In this document: positions 41,285 to 54,379 of the stretch, in pieces
How the letters are laid out: the number at the start of each line of letters is the position of its first letter
How positions within the stretch are numbered: position 1 is the stretch's first letter
NCBI RefSeq assembly: GCF_035083965.1
Contig: NC_089730.1
Span: 19,944,742-20,008,741 of the forward strand
DNA from: Branchiostoma lanceolatum
Taxonomy: Eukaryota; Chordata; Leptocardii; Amphioxiformes; Branchiostomatidae
Direction of reading: 5' to 3'
Length of the DNA stretch: 64,000 nucleotides
Translations under genes and position numbers: made by a program
Notes under the pieces: model-generated
The model's database searches: none
Seen by the model: the letters and a program-made list of their open reading frames with translations, nothing else
Told to the model about the DNA's origin: nothing

Positions 41285-42527
41285 GAAGATTTTTTCTGAC
41301 TTCTTTATTTTACATTTTATCACAACGGACCGAGAAACGGAAAACAGACTGAAAAACTTAAGATGGCTTGATGTTGCCAAGTTTCAACACGAGAGGGTTC
41401 GTCTGTACGTATAACTCAAGCAGGCAGGTGACAATTTTCTGATCTTTTTTTTTCGTTTTGAAAATTTCGCAATGGAATTGAAAACTTCGAATTCGCTCTT
41501 GAGTTGAAAAGTTGATACTGGTTATAGAAGAATGAAGACCTTTATTGTACATGTTTGCCCCACCGGGCTAAGCACAGGTCACATGTTAACAAATGTATAC
41601 ATATTCACGAGTATTACTGTATATAAACATCTAGCATACAGGACACGACAATATCATGTAAGCGTCATGACTCTACCCGGTTTCTTCGCCTGACCATGAT
41701 CTCCGGTATTTCTCGCTTCTGGAAGGACAACAGTACAAGAATCCAAAGTTAAAGACCGTGCTGATGTTTACACACATAGAGACAGCTGCCCTAGGAAAGC
41801 GCTACAACATAAAGCGCTGTACAAGGGACAAAAGACTACAAGAAAATTACAAAAACTTTATGGACAAACGGTCACAATCATCTGTAATATTCTGTATATA
41901 AAGCATGTTCAAAATATCTTACCAGCTGTTTACAAAACAAGCGGAAAGCGTCCGCACTGTAACAACTCGTGTCGCCTTGTTTTGGCATAAACAGTTTTAC
42001 ATGAAGGCCACGCTGTGTCAACTGGGGGCACGGTGAAGTTGTAAACATTGTAGTATTGTACAGCGGACTCGGACTCTTTTAAGAAAGTTTTTTTAAGACG
42101 GCGTGGTCGTTAGTACCCATAAAAGAGACGACCTATAGAGACAGTTTATCAGCGAAACAAAGACATGTACTCGTACGTAAGCATTTGAAGAATGCCCTAG
42201 ATTAATAGTCGTCATTTTTGTCAATGGGTCATGTTTTAATAGCCGCTGTGTACACGTATTAAGGCAACGTTACGTTATTTGCAGGCTTTCATGACTTAAC
42301 AAACATGTATGCAGTAGAATACTAGTATATCGATGTACAAAGACGAATATTCCACCCATTTTGCCATGATTATCCGGTCTGTTTCATTCTACCACAACAC
42401 CTGCGTCAAAAACGTCTGAAGGCGTCTTTGTATATAGATTGTTTCTCTGTCTATGTTGTATGTATATGATATTATTCCGTTGTTACTATGGGTAAGTTAG
42501 TGCCTGCTTTAAGAATTGACAATGACT

Positions 42528-42683
42528 AATATTTCTCTTCTCCACAAGTTCCGAGGAGAACTTCATTTCTTGTCGACTCACAGTCACAGATAATGATAAT
42601 ACAAACACGAATAATTAATATTTCTCTTCTTCTCAAGTTCCGAAGAGAACTTCATTTCTTGTCTACTCAAAGATGATACAAAC
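42528..42683. repeat. Two-copy tandem repeat, ~86 bp
   Basis: taatatttctcttct(c/t)c..caagttccga(g/a)gagaacttcatttcttgt(c/c) occurs at about 42530 and 42616, each followed by ctactca/cgactca and acaaacac. Intergenic; no function evident. Confidence 0.85.
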
Positions 42684-43333
42684 ACAAAAGTAGGATAGTC
42701 GCGACACAATATCTGTTGTAGTACAAAACGTACTTATATGGAGTTGTACTAAACGAATGGCATCTCCAGTCATGTACATCGCCATGCCCTACCCAAGGCC
42801 AGAACAGTTTACAGTGTTTAACGGACAGCTGTAGGCACGACCAAAAATAAACACGTCAACTTTACTAGCTTCGCTCCGCTGGCACAAAGGACAGTAGAGG
42901 ACCTTCTTCAGAACAAAATTAACTAGAGAAGATATCTGTAACTCTGAGCACTTTGAATTTGGGTAGACTATGAAATAGATAACTAGCACGTATAAGATAT
43001 TCTCAGGGACGGTAATCACTTGCAAGATGTTATGACATACAGAAGAGGACCTTAACTGCACACATAGCTCGTAAGAATACACAGAAGTTAAAATGCAGGT
43101 GTTTTTACATGGTGTTCTTTGAATTTCGAGGATGATTCTGAATCAGATGCTGACCGATACGTTCTGAACTCATAAACACTTTCAAGACCATGCCTTGAAT
43201 CGACAATACATAAGCAGGATATGAAATAGGGAACATTGCATGAGGCACATTGCATATGCTTGATTGCAAACAAAATGGGTCTTTTGCCCGTACTAATTAA
43301 GCGCATTACAGACGCACTTGTTTTGAGTTTTCC

Positions 43334-43694
43334 TAAAGCCGGCGTCACAATTCATGCGAGCGTCGGCCGACTTCGTAGATCGCCCGAAGCTCGCCGAATT
43401 TCAAAATCACCCGAGCGTCGACCATATTTTCCAATGAAAATCTCGGGCGACGTCCTTCGAACACTAATATCTATAAAAAAAAAAACACGAGATGGTACCA
43501 TCTCTTGGACATGGACGAAGTCAGTATCGACTAACCTGGTAAAAGGCCAATATTTGGATCAACTTTTATTTCTAAAAATCGCCCGAATTCCGCGTAATGG
43601 CCAGGACCTCGGCCGTACTTCGGCCGAAAATGCACATTTGAAGCTCTCCAACACGTCGGGCGAGCTGAATTTCTTATTTGTGACGGGGGCTTTA
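43334..43694. mobile_element. MITE with 'aaagcc..cgtcaca' ends
   Basis: The left end cctaaagccggcgtcacaat and the right end ttgtgacgggggctttaaga are inverted. Inner segments pair too (gcgagcgtcggccgacttcg with ggccgtacttcggccg; gcccgaagctcgcc with cgtcgggcgagc). 360 bases, no transposase frame. Confidence 0.75.
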
Positions 43695-44699
43695 AGAAAC
43701 CGCACCGACAGTTTACTTGTCCGGAAACCAGTTTGACAGTTTATTTGTTTAACCAGAAGTGGGCACTCAGGTCAACGACCCGTTTGCTGGTAACCCTATA
43801 ATTAAGACAACAAAGAACACGATGGGCAAACAGAGACATCTGATGTGACAGGTGAACTGTTACAAACGTGATACCGCTAAAATGTGATGCTTTATTGAAC
43901 TTTGTAAGTCTTTAAGGATCTTTAAGATCTTCCTTAGATGCGTCGAGGAAGGTTAAAGATTCAGGTAATAAGATACGCCAAATAACAGTTACTCAAATAG
44001 TAAGACGTTTGAAGTAGCATCCACTACTTTGCGTCAGTGACACTGAGCAAGATTTGTCGACCAGCAGGTTTTAAACCAAATACATCTTTCTCAGATGTAT
44101 TGTCAATTTGTATGATCATCTGCCTTTAGTCATTTCTTTATTCATCTAAATATTGTAATAAGACCCTACAGCAAAGGTATACAGCTAACAATCCATAAGT
44201 AGGCCAAAGGTATGGAAGGAGGTTGGTAATTCAAGCGTTCTATAGCCACATGAGCTCGCCTTGTAGTACATTTGCTATGTTTTCTGGTGTACAAATCCCT
44301 GCAATATTTGTTCTCTCTAAAAAAAATAGACAAACTGTTTTATCTGACATTAAGCAGACATGAACTCGGTCACCTTTAGGTGTTCCTGTGTCTGTTCGTG
44401 TTCGGGTTTGTAGCCTGCGGGGTAGACAAGATTAAATCTAACAGGTCTTACCGGTAAGAACGTCGTTGTTAGGATAAAGCCTAACCTGGGGGTAACAATA
44501 TTTACGGCTGCCTACACATGTCCTCACGTGAACTCTGAATACAATGGTGCATAGCCAGTAGACTAGTGAACGTTTCTCACAAATAACGTTGCGGCGATCT
44601 AGAGGTTTTAGCTGACACTTAACTGGATATTAGTGTAAAAATTTCGGTTGTTATTTATTTGATAGTCTGAAAAGGGATTAACTGGCGGGTATAGTCATA

Positions 44700-45395
44700 C
44701 AATTCGCCTGGGGGGACAGAACAGTTAAACAGTGACAACCTTCACTAAAATCCTACCATATCAACACCACATGGCCTGATATGAACGCCGTGCACAATAT
44801 CGTACAGAAGCTAGCAAATGTTCCTTCAAATGTAGTTTAGTTTGCGACGACCTAAATCTTTCACTAGACAATTTCCCTAGATCCCATTCCGTTTTAGAGC
44901 GGTGAAATATCACCACGTCTAGCTCTTGGCTCAGAAAAGGGATTAAAAGAAAAGGGAGAGTCATAAACATTGCCAGGGGCGACAGGGCAGTTAAACAATT
45001 ATCGTTAGACATTTGCCGCCTCGACTCTTATCCTACAATTATCGCCACATGTTCTAGTATGGTATGAACGTGAACTGTATATTGGCGTATGGACAGTAGT
45101 GAGCGTTTTCTTGGGAATTGTTTCCTTGGAGACGACTTGAAACTTACTTTTGAGGATTTTCTAAGATCTCAGTCCCTGCTAGAGCAGAGAGACCTGCTCT
45201 TGAGGAGTTTGTAATGTCTCAGTCCGTGCTAGAATCGAGAAATGTCCGTGCTACTGCTAGGTTCTAGTTTGGGCCGTGAAAGGAAGAGAAGTCGTACCTA
45301 TATGACCTCAGGCGATATGACAGTTAAACAATTACGTTAGACAAATGTGGTCCTGTCTGCAGCCCCATAATTATCGCCACATGTTAACATTGCGG
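44700..45395. repeat. Three diverged tandem-like copies
   Basis: The order cagttaaacaat/agtg ... gttagacat ... atcctac ... atcgccacatg ... tatgaacg is seen near 44715, 44990 and 45320, each with changes. It looks like an old repeat of about 300 bases. No coding signal. Confidence 0.55.
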
Positions 45396-46412
45396 TCGGC
45401 CTTGTAGAGCAGCGTGTTTATTTGTTTATGAAAATTTACGACATAGTGAAAGGGCGGACAAAATATGTGGTTATCACCTATATAAGTTACTCTCCCATAC
45501 ATTCCAACAACAATGTGAAATATGCATAGTACGTGTACAACTTTAGTATTAGCAAATTACTCATGTGGGTACACAGTTGCCATATTTTGTTTGCTTTTGT
45601 GTTCTGATAACTTTGATCTTTGATCAAAATAAATCCATGTCAATAATGTTGAAAAAAAAGAGGTTGAACAACAAGGCATCTTGTTTTTTGTCAATGTGTT
45701 TCGTGATCTTTATCATTTCAAAAACCCAGTATGAGGAGCCTTACATGTGTGGCGTGGTTACTTAAAAGTCGTTTTTAAATTTTAATACATTAGATGATTT
45801 TGATGCGTTTTCTAATGCAATGGCCTGCCATTAGAGAAAAGCGATTAGAAAAAAAAAGGTGCAAGCAAATTATCGGAACATATGTCAGAAATGCACCGTC
45901 TTCTCCGTGATAGCTGGTGTCATCATCAAGTATGGCCGACAGGTGTTAAATTACTGAAGTTAACGGCCTTCAAACTGCTACTCCCTGAAAATGCTACACC
46001 TTGGTAATATGATAGACTGTTTAGAAATCTATTTGCCAGGTGAACCTATAACAGTTTTACTTTATTTCTTTTACACGTTTCAGTTACACTTGAAATGAAA
46101 GGAAAATATCTTTTTACAACATCTTCGATCTAAACATATGGCAACATCAATGCCATCATCACGTGCCACTGGGGACATCGGTGTTGAGTTTCAGATAATC
46201 GCGCGATTTAACACACGTGCCTGGTTATCTCTGTCGTAATTATGGGCAGTTTAACCATCTGTTACATCCTTAACAAATGTGCATCGTACAACCGACAATG
46301 AACCCGCAGGTGGAGTCTTTAGAATGAAAATCAAACCAAACACTCTTAAGCTTTTCACATTTTTTCATAATTCTATAGCTAATCATGACGCTGCCCTTAT
46401 TCACTCTTTGCT

Positions 46413-46560
46413 TAAAGCCCCTGTCACACTTGTGCGTATATACAAGTCCGCAGGAGTTGCGTGTTAACATGTTTTGGTTTAGTATAAGTTTGCAGCCGAA
46501 GAAGTCATTTCTTTGGTTCGATAACTAGGATGCACAACGGCGGGTCAAAGTTATTGTTAT
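46413..46560. mobile_element. Half copy of the MITE at 20261
   Basis: aaagcccctgtcacacttgtg, caagtccgcaggagttgcgtg, tttgcagccgaagaagtcat and gcacaacggcgggtcaaagt are the inverse of the right half and part of the centre of the 20261-20491 element. The other terminal repeat is missing. Confidence 0.75.
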
Positions 46561-46692
46561 GGACATATTTGTGTGGTATGTTTTGTACATCGCCGTTGAA
46601 ATATCATTGGTAGTGTACGTTTACAGTGGATTGCCTCTTAATGCAACTGATTAATTGGAAACTGATTAGCTTTATAAGTAAATGAATGAGTG

Positions 46693-46706
46693 AATGGATG
46701 GATGGA

Positions 46707-46753
<47 letters not shown>

Positions 46754-46818
46754 ATGGATGGCTGGATGGATGGATGGATGGATGGATGGATGGATGGATG
46801 GATGGATGGATGGATGGA

Positions 46819-46889
<71 letters not shown>

Positions 46890-46978
46890 ATGGATGGATG
46901 GATGGATGGATGGATGGATGGATGGATGGATGGATGGATGGATGGATGGATGGATGGATGGATGGATGGATGGATGGA
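46693..46978. repeat. Compound (CTGG)n/(ATGG)n microsatellite, ~285 bp
   Basis: Alternating blocks of ggct and ggat tetramers run without a break, followed by an aggaaa/agaaa tail to 47020. Long open frames on both strands here (WLAG/WMDG and HPSI/QPAS repeats) are artefacts of the repeat. Confidence 0.97.
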
Positions 46979-47844
46979 AAGAATAGGAAAGGAAAGGAAA
47001 GGAAAAGAAAAGAAAAGAAAGAATAGACGAATGTTCGCAGAATATGTTACCCGAAAAAAAGCACACATTAGCATCTCGGACAAGGCTCTGGTACACTGTG
47101 TATTTGGGAAATATTCCGTTCTGCTTTTATTGAGGCAGATTGCACACTTTGTTCAACAGGCAGCATAAAACCTGTTTAATAATGTAAGCAGGCAATAAAC
47201 ATTAGCTCGTCATTACCATGAATACACCTTGTCCTGCTGCCTTTACAAACGTTGAAAATCATTCCCAGGAGACAGAAAACACACGCTCCTTTTTTCGGTG
47301 ACAGACGCTGAGACATAATTTCTCCCCCGAGACGGTGTAACCCACCTGTTAAGCCTCCTTGGACGGCAAAGTTTTAGGTCCGGTTTACGCACGCATTTCC
47401 AACTACACAAAGTCCAAGTCCAAATTTAGGCCAAGTGCTTTCATATGACCTTCATATGACCACTGACCTGAGCACTGCATAACTCACCGGGAGTACACTC
47501 GGAGTAGAGTCCGTGGATTTGCATACAAGTAAAAGCGACTTTAGTCTGACTTGAGCATGGTCTCGAGGTTGCTCAAGTCGAGTCTGGGAAAAGGGGACTT
47601 GAGTCACCGAGATTTCTGTTTACACAGTCCAAACCGACTCTGCTGAGTTGAGTTGGGTTGAGTGTGCCACAGGTGTGCTTGAAAAATGCATGTGTATACT
47701 GGGACTTAGTTTACATTTCAACTCTTCTGCTTTGTTGTAGAACATACAACCTATGATTTTTGTCGAGGCTTTTGTAAATTTGAGAAGCGTCAATGATTGA
47801 CATTCCCCCTGCAATTTGTATGTCTGGCATTTCAAGAAAATTAT

Positions 47845-47881
47845 ATATATATATATATAATCTTGAACCTGCAGCTGTAAG

Positions 47882-47942
<61 letters not shown>

Positions 47943-47968
47943 TTACAGCTGCAGGTTCAAGATTATGA
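47845..47968. repeat. (AT)n flanked by perfect inverted arms
   Basis: ataatcttgaacctgcagct + gtaagct at 47857-47883 and agcttacagctgcaggttca + agattat at 47940-47966 are perfect inverted copies around (ta)n of about 50 bases. The block could form a cruciform. AT dinucleotides also lie outside the arms. Confidence 0.92.
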
Positions 47969-48184
47969 CATATATAATCACAAACGGCAAGTATCAGACA
48001 AAAGCTCTTTGAGCCCTAAAAGTTGCATGTAGCAGTCATTCATTAAATAAATATGTGAATTTCACTTCACTTCACTTTAGGCCTAGACTGCTCTAACTTC
48101 TTTCTTTCTTGTCAGATCGAAGCATGGCAATTTTTTGTGAACTTTGCTTGTGGCTTCTCTACGGCTCACGTATTCATTCAAGTA

Positions 48185-48290
48185 CATCGGGTCACCCTTG
48201 ATAAGTGTGTTGGGTTCTTTTACGTGCAGAGGTTTGACGCATAAGGCACCCGCCTAAGGCTTCTTCATACACGGGGCCGCCGGCTTTTCG
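48185..48290. repeat. Dispersed repeat with 'gtgtTgggttctttTacgtg' (also at 61590, inverted)
   Basis: gtgtgttgggttcttttacg and tgcagaggtttg here correspond to the reverse complement of the block at 61575-61625 (aacgttaaagaacccaccacac). It is an interspersed element fragment, class not known. Confidence 0.5.
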
Positions 48291-48299
48291 TCACAATCC

Positions 48300-51200
48300 G
48301 TTCAATAACGAATTGAATCCCTTCTTCAGTTTAGAAATATTCTATCGTGTACCTATTGTATATGTACTAAGACTTCGGTGAAAGGGGCTTAACATGTGAT
48401 GAAAGCCAGGCACGACATCGCACCAATTACAGTGATTAGGGGACTACCCTATAGCTCATAATGTAATTTCCCAAGTTGACGACAATTTGGGTCCTGGTAT
48501 TCGACATGGAATATGAAGATTGCTTATTTCAAGGGCGTCGGTTTCAATAGACTGGACATCCAGAATAGAACAGTCGTGTCGGGTGGGTTTCTGCTATTTC
48601 GAAAGAATACATCATGTGCAATATGCTAGTACATTGTATGTAGTTTTCCTGTATCAATCATATATGTTTAAAGGATTTTTATCAGCAGTTTTGGTACCTA
48701 AACAGTCAGACGCATACTATTTACTCTTCTTACTTTTTACCTTGCGCCCCTGATTGTCCTAAGGCAGACAAGGCCTATGAGTTTTTAACCATTCCTCCTG
48801 TGCATTGTGTGCTTGTACAATAAGTACAATAAAGATAATGTTAAGTATCTCTATATAGAAACATTCACACACCCCACTCCCAAATGAATAAAGAAAACTA
48901 TACTCATGGGTTAGTAATTGTCTCTAGCCACCTTAAGCACGATAAGGTGACATAATTGAATTTTGGGTGGAAGGTATTCCAAACGAAATCCAGTTTTGAT
49001 CCCCTATGTTTTTCCTTGAGATAAAAATAGTACATTCGAAGGGGAACCCCATTATCTTAATTCTACCCTGACGACATCAATGTAGAGTCGTCGATCCTTC
49101 TTGACACTCGAACAATTTCATCTGTCTTTATCCTAACAAAGTCCGCACGAATATTGCTCCCAGTGTATAACACACGGAACTATGCAGCAGTAAGATTCCT
49201 GGGGATATAGACATGTCCTAATAGCTTCTGTCGCTAATTAGCTTCCTGCATTGTGACGTCATCAGGGCACTTACAATCATGTGGTAATTAGGAGGCCATC
49301 AGCGGTCTATTGTCGAAATGAGCAATTGGTCTAATGACTCTGGTTTTACAGTATGAAGGGATAGAAGTGTCGTCGGACTATTCATCACAGAGGATTATTC
49401 ACGCCGAGAGAGTCGCACGCGAGGTGATCACACCATGTGCCAGGACGTGTTAGCGGCCACGCCTCTGTCGCTAACCTGAGTTTATGTATGATATGTGCCG
49501 ACCTTTTCCAGACCATGGTTGAGAGGAAGCAAAGTCGATCATCTGTGGCTGGGAGTGGGTCGACGAGGTTGCTTTGACGTCTTTAGATGTCGTCTGCCCC
49601 AGCCGACTATAACGTTAAATTTTGAAAAATTGAAAGTCATAATCTGCTTGGATGCGCTCAGAGGAGCGAACTAGAGATAGGATATGATATGAATGAATTC
49701 CGGGCTACTACCAATCCAGCGCCGACCTTGGTTGGGAAGTGGTCGGGAGCAAATAAAGTCGTGGGAAAGTCCTGAATGTATGACAGGGGCTTAACCTGAG
49801 TTTCTATATCTGGATCTGTATGTATGACAGGCCTTGGTGAAAGGGCCCGGTCACATACGCCGTACAATAGGTCTACAACAGAAAGTTACAGAATGTTACA
49901 ATCTTCCAAACCAACTTAGTCAGGCAATAGTAGGGAGGACATGTTAAGAGACTTTTTCATAACTCGACAACAATGAATGAATTTTATTGCTCGCCACTCG
50001 CACATTGTACAATGTATGGCAACAACTAGTTAACAACAATACTACAAAGCTAACTTATCCTACATTTAGAAGCAACGCCAAAGCATTTACATGGGTGTAG
50101 CCTACAGGTTAAAGTCTTGGAAGAGTTTAGTACCCTATCTTATAATGATCGTACGATCGCAATCTGAGGAAATCAGTCTGGGGATAGTCGTGAAAAATTC
50201 AGCTTTTTACGGAAAAGGCTGTCTCAGGTCATTTTCGGCGGTTGGTACCATCACAGCCCACTTCAAAATTATGCTAGAGTTCCACATCCCCATACCTTTG
50301 CCAAGTAAGTAATTTTGTCTCATTATGATGCAAATGATATGCAATCAAGTATCTTTTTAGCATAATCTATGTGGACCCTTATATCTTCTTTTCAAATCAA
50401 ATATGTTGCTAACGTCCCTTTCGATTAAGGAAGCTGTTGTAGCATTTGAGGTCGTTTATGTTTATATTTTTAAACTTTATCTCAGATGAAATATCATTCA
50501 CCACATGGTACAATACACCACGTGCTTTACATATATTATGTCTCTAAACAAGAGATGGTTGCCTTTGTTGTTATTTTCAAGGCTAGCAATTTACAAGCAA
50601 GCAAATAGTGGCCTTTGTTCCTCAAAACGTATATACATTTATTCATTCTCAACTGAATGGTTAATCAAGATTACCTAACATGCACATAAATTTTATGTAT
50701 ACGTAAGTCTCTATACAACATCATTACTTTCTTTGTGGTTTTTATTGTACTATGTATCTTAATGATAGAAATATCCTATTCAGCTATGTACATGTAGAAA
50801 GTAAATTCTCACACTTCAGTTGTGTTTATAAGTAACACAGAACAATCTATATTCCTCATGTGTTTACAATCTAAATTTTCACGTACAGTTATGTTTGCCT
50901 TTATGGACGGTCTGTAACGTTCTGTATGTAGACACATATATATATTCCATCAGTTGAGGTCTTTTATCATACCATACATATTTATTCTAGGTAGAGTTGG
51001 TCCTGTCACGGTCACCATTGTTATATTGTAGTAGCGTAGAGAGGAGGATATTGTTATATCTACCTATGCAAAAGAAAGATACGCTGACGTCGATCGTCTT
51101 ATCTATGATCATACTGTAAACCTCTTGTGACAAGGTGTAATTCTGCAGCAGTACTTTATGCGCTTCTTCACACCAGTCTTATACACTGAAAGCATAGTGG

Positions 51201-51420
51201 TGTTTTTGTTTCTTGTTTTTGACGACCTACTCAAAACTAAAGCCCAGTGGCTGAAGTTTCCTTACTGTTTGGGCCACCCCAAGAATATACGGGCATTCAT
51301 GCAACTGTTACTATTATTCTTCTGAGTTGATGTTTATTTGGAAACCACACGACCACTGTGTTCGGTGAAAGTGCCATCACCCGCCGCACTGACCAGCCCC
51401 GTATTATCCACCAATCATCC
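48300..51420. other. Non-coding stretch
   Basis: No gene, splice-linked exon or long supported frame found. Composition is AT-rich with small local repeats (for example the Walker-like open frames are short and unlike any family). The section around 49200-49500 is less AT-rich but shows no coding pattern. It may be intergenic, or the long 3' flank or intron of the NB-ARC gene to its right. Confidence 0.5.
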
Positions 51421-51732
51421 TCAAACACATGAAAAAGTCTGCGGTGTGGGATTTTTTGCCGAACCTGATCGAGCTCTGCGAAAGTTGCACAAAATTCTGT
51501 GGAACGCATCGCGTATACCAGACTTCAGCTCGTTTAGCCCAGGGACGACTGAGATGGGCCGTCGCCCTTTGGAGATTTGACAGGATTGGAGAAAAAGAAA
51601 AAAGGAGAAAACAGAATATATGTATAGCCACTTAGACAATCGTGACATGGGTGGAAAAGTAATTCTAAATGTTCCTCCCATTTTTTTTCTATTTCTGTAT
51701 CGTTCGACGTCCGCTTCATCTAGCATGTTTAC

Positions 51733-53779
51733 CTCCTCTATCGGGTCGCCTCGAGTGCCTATATCATAAAAGTCACATGCGAACTGTAACTCCTGAGGCC
51801 AGTGTTCCTGGGATCGGCTAACTAAACGTTTGATCTCTTTTTTCTCATGGCTTCTATCAAACATTGCCTCAGTTTCACTATACGTAGGAAGATTGACCAC
51901 TGACATGGGCGCGTTATAAAGTCTTTGGTATTCGTTAGAAGTCAGCAAAACATGTGTGGTTGCTTTTAATGAGCGTGGCAGCAGGGACTTCAGTTCTTTC
52001 ATGTTCTTTCTGTCTGCTTCATCAGCTACCAACAGCCAGCCGTGTGAATTGTTCAAATACCGTGTAAAGTACATCATCGTATTTTTACAACTCTGTTTAT
52101 TGTTCAAATGCAAAGAATCGCTGATGTAGGAGCTGCACTGCCTGATACTAGCACAGAGATCGCCCTTACTCGCTAAGCTGATCCAGCACACCCCACCAGG
52201 GTACCTCGCCGCACGCATGTGTCCGTACTCGGCGGCTACTAGCGTCTTCCAGACATCGCCCAGACCCTTGAGGAGGCAGGTCTGTTTCTCCCGAAGAAAG
52301 GCGTCGATCCTACTGAAGACGTCCTCTCGTCCCACGAATTTCTTCTCAGGGCGGGGATAGACAGTCAGGATTGATATCGATTCTGTGGTAGAAATATGTT
52401 TGCCGTTAAGATAAGGAGCTAGACAGTGTCAGTAATTGTGTCCCTGAGCGCTGTATTGTTTGACTGGGGTTAAACGTATGGAACTGTGCATAGGTTGAAA
52501 AGATTATGTATCTTAATGATAAAAATGAAGAAACGGAAACTCACTGTGCATTTCGGCGGAACTATCATGAGCCACGTATATCCAGGTGCAGATCACGATA
52601 ATGGTCAGGATGGCTACCGTTCTTATTATTGCCCATCTTTTGACCTCTGCAAAACACGAGATACAACATGAACAATATCTTAACCCCCCTTGAGTTGAAA
52701 AGTCGTCTACGTATAATTGTGCTACTAAAACCAGGGAAAGCATTCTTTTTTCCCCAACCGTTTATACGATATTCTTGGGGGCTAACCTGTTATATCAGTT
52801 TAACAGTATGATAGCTAAGGGCAAGAAGGGGGGGGGGGGAATGACATTATAACTTTCCCCATGACATCCAAAATACCAGAAGGATTTGCACAGACTATGG
52901 CATCACGTACATTTTACACAAGAGGCCATTTTGACACGGTGCCGTGGCGTAATAGCTTAAACGTTACATTGTTCAGACGTTATAAAGCGTGACAATAGTG
53001 TATTAGGCGGATGGCCTAGGTGACAACATGGTGAAAACGTACAGGCGATCAAATAGAAAGGATTTCTAAAGCCCAATTTTCAGATAAATCTACTATGGAT
53101 GAGAAAAAAGTGTAAAAACCCGATTAACAACTACCCATAGACTGCAAATTGATGTAGTAGAAGCGTGCACCGGTGAAAACGTGCATGTTGTTTTTAGTTT
53201 GTTTACTCGCGTGTACCTTGCGGATTCTTCTCAAGACGATTCCGAGTTTCCAGTAGTTTATCTACCAGGTGATCGTACGGGACTTCTCTCAGGCTTTGGA
53301 CGAAGTCGTCGAAACCGTCGTTAGGTAAATCTGTATTGTGGCGGCAAACGATAAGTACGATATGTTATAGGATGTTGCCATGTCTGCGTCTTAACAATCA
53401 CACAAGTGCCCTATGAGGTAACGTCGTAGTTCCGCGCTTTTAGCGGCTTGGGGGTGTTGCTTACCTTAGAACAAAGTACTGTAACCAGTGCAACTTGCAA
53501 ACGCAGGTTGACGTTGATGAATCTTAACATACAACTATTTTGGATTTATTCTACACGGGTCTTGAAAACGACTACAAAAATCGGAAACCTACCCATGAGC
53601 CTGTCCAGCAGCGCCCTGGCCCCGGCGTGTGGGCCCTCGGTCCTCGCCCTGGCCCGGATGAGCCCTGGGTCCTCATCCCGCCAGAGGACTGCGCTGTACA
53701 TCAGGACCTTGATGGGGTCCATGTCACGGACGATGTAGTCATAGCATTCCTGCACGGCCTGGAGGTTGAGAGGGTCCAT
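51733..53779 (-). CDS. CARD - membrane helix - NB-ARC protein, degenerate P-loop (partial model)
   Basis: Four minus-strand exons join in phase: 53593-53779, 53217-53330, 52545-52646, 51733-52382, giving 351 codons. Exons 1-2 form a CARD (MDPLNLQAVQECYDYIVRDM, ARALLDRLMG, then GFDDFVQSLREVPYDHLVDK). Exon 3 encodes a hydrophobic helix, residues ~106-126 (AIIRTVAILTIIVICTWIYV). Exon 4 begins an NB-ARC NTPase with KKFVGREDVF. The P-loop reads GLGDVWKT (residues 174-181) where GxGGxGKT is expected, and a Walker B-like LLVADEAD follows. The likely donor is GAGGAG|gtaaac; reading through instead stops at 51421 after 103 more residues. No later exon (TPR, WD or LRR) was recognised. Amphioxus has many CARD/death-fold NB-ARC genes; this may be an innate immune or apoptosis regulator. 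Pseudogenisation is possible. Confidence 0.72.
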
Positions 53780-54379
53780 TGCGACTTCGACTTTACAAAG
53801 CTGTCACTAGGTGCTTCTCTGCTGATGGCGTCATGCGGAATCCATGGAGAACGGAAAGTCCCGATGACGTCTTCGTCTAAGATAGCCCACTCATTTACAT
53901 ATGCTTCCTATTCTTTAATAAATAAATTATCAGAATTCTCGTCGCATGAGTGTCGTCCGCCTTCAGTCAATGGTCATGTTGATATTGTAAATTTATCACG
54001 CATTATCAGCAGAGCGGGCTAGATTCACAGCAACTGGACGTTCACTCCAAACAAACACACCGTCTCCACCAACACCCCCAAGCAAGACCAAAAAGACTAC
54101 AGAACTCTTTCCTTCACCAGTCAGTCACCAGTCAGACAATACAATCAGACAGTAGAATCTGTTTTGCAATAATGGGCACCTGTATATTTGTGTGTTAAAT
54201 CTATTTTGTCATTGTCAATATCAACGCCATCCAGGCTATTTCTGCAAGGTTTGTAATTGAAAAAAGAATTGATTGGAAAAAAAATATAACCTTCTTGGCG
54301 AACTTCAAGGTAAATACGTACGAGGACCCGACGAATGTGACCGCGCCCTGATACATACAAACCGTTACAAACAGACTCA

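Noticed and set aside
46604-47168. Long open frames on both strands with WLAG/WMDG and HPSI/QPAS repeats
   Set aside because: They are translations of the (CTGG)n/(ATGG)n microsatellite; a tetramer repeat without a stop stays open in every frame.
53540-54022. 160-codon plus-strand frame over the CARD exon
   Set aside because: The minus strand encodes a recognisable CARD that splices in phase to the next exons; the plus frame resembles nothing and is its shadow.
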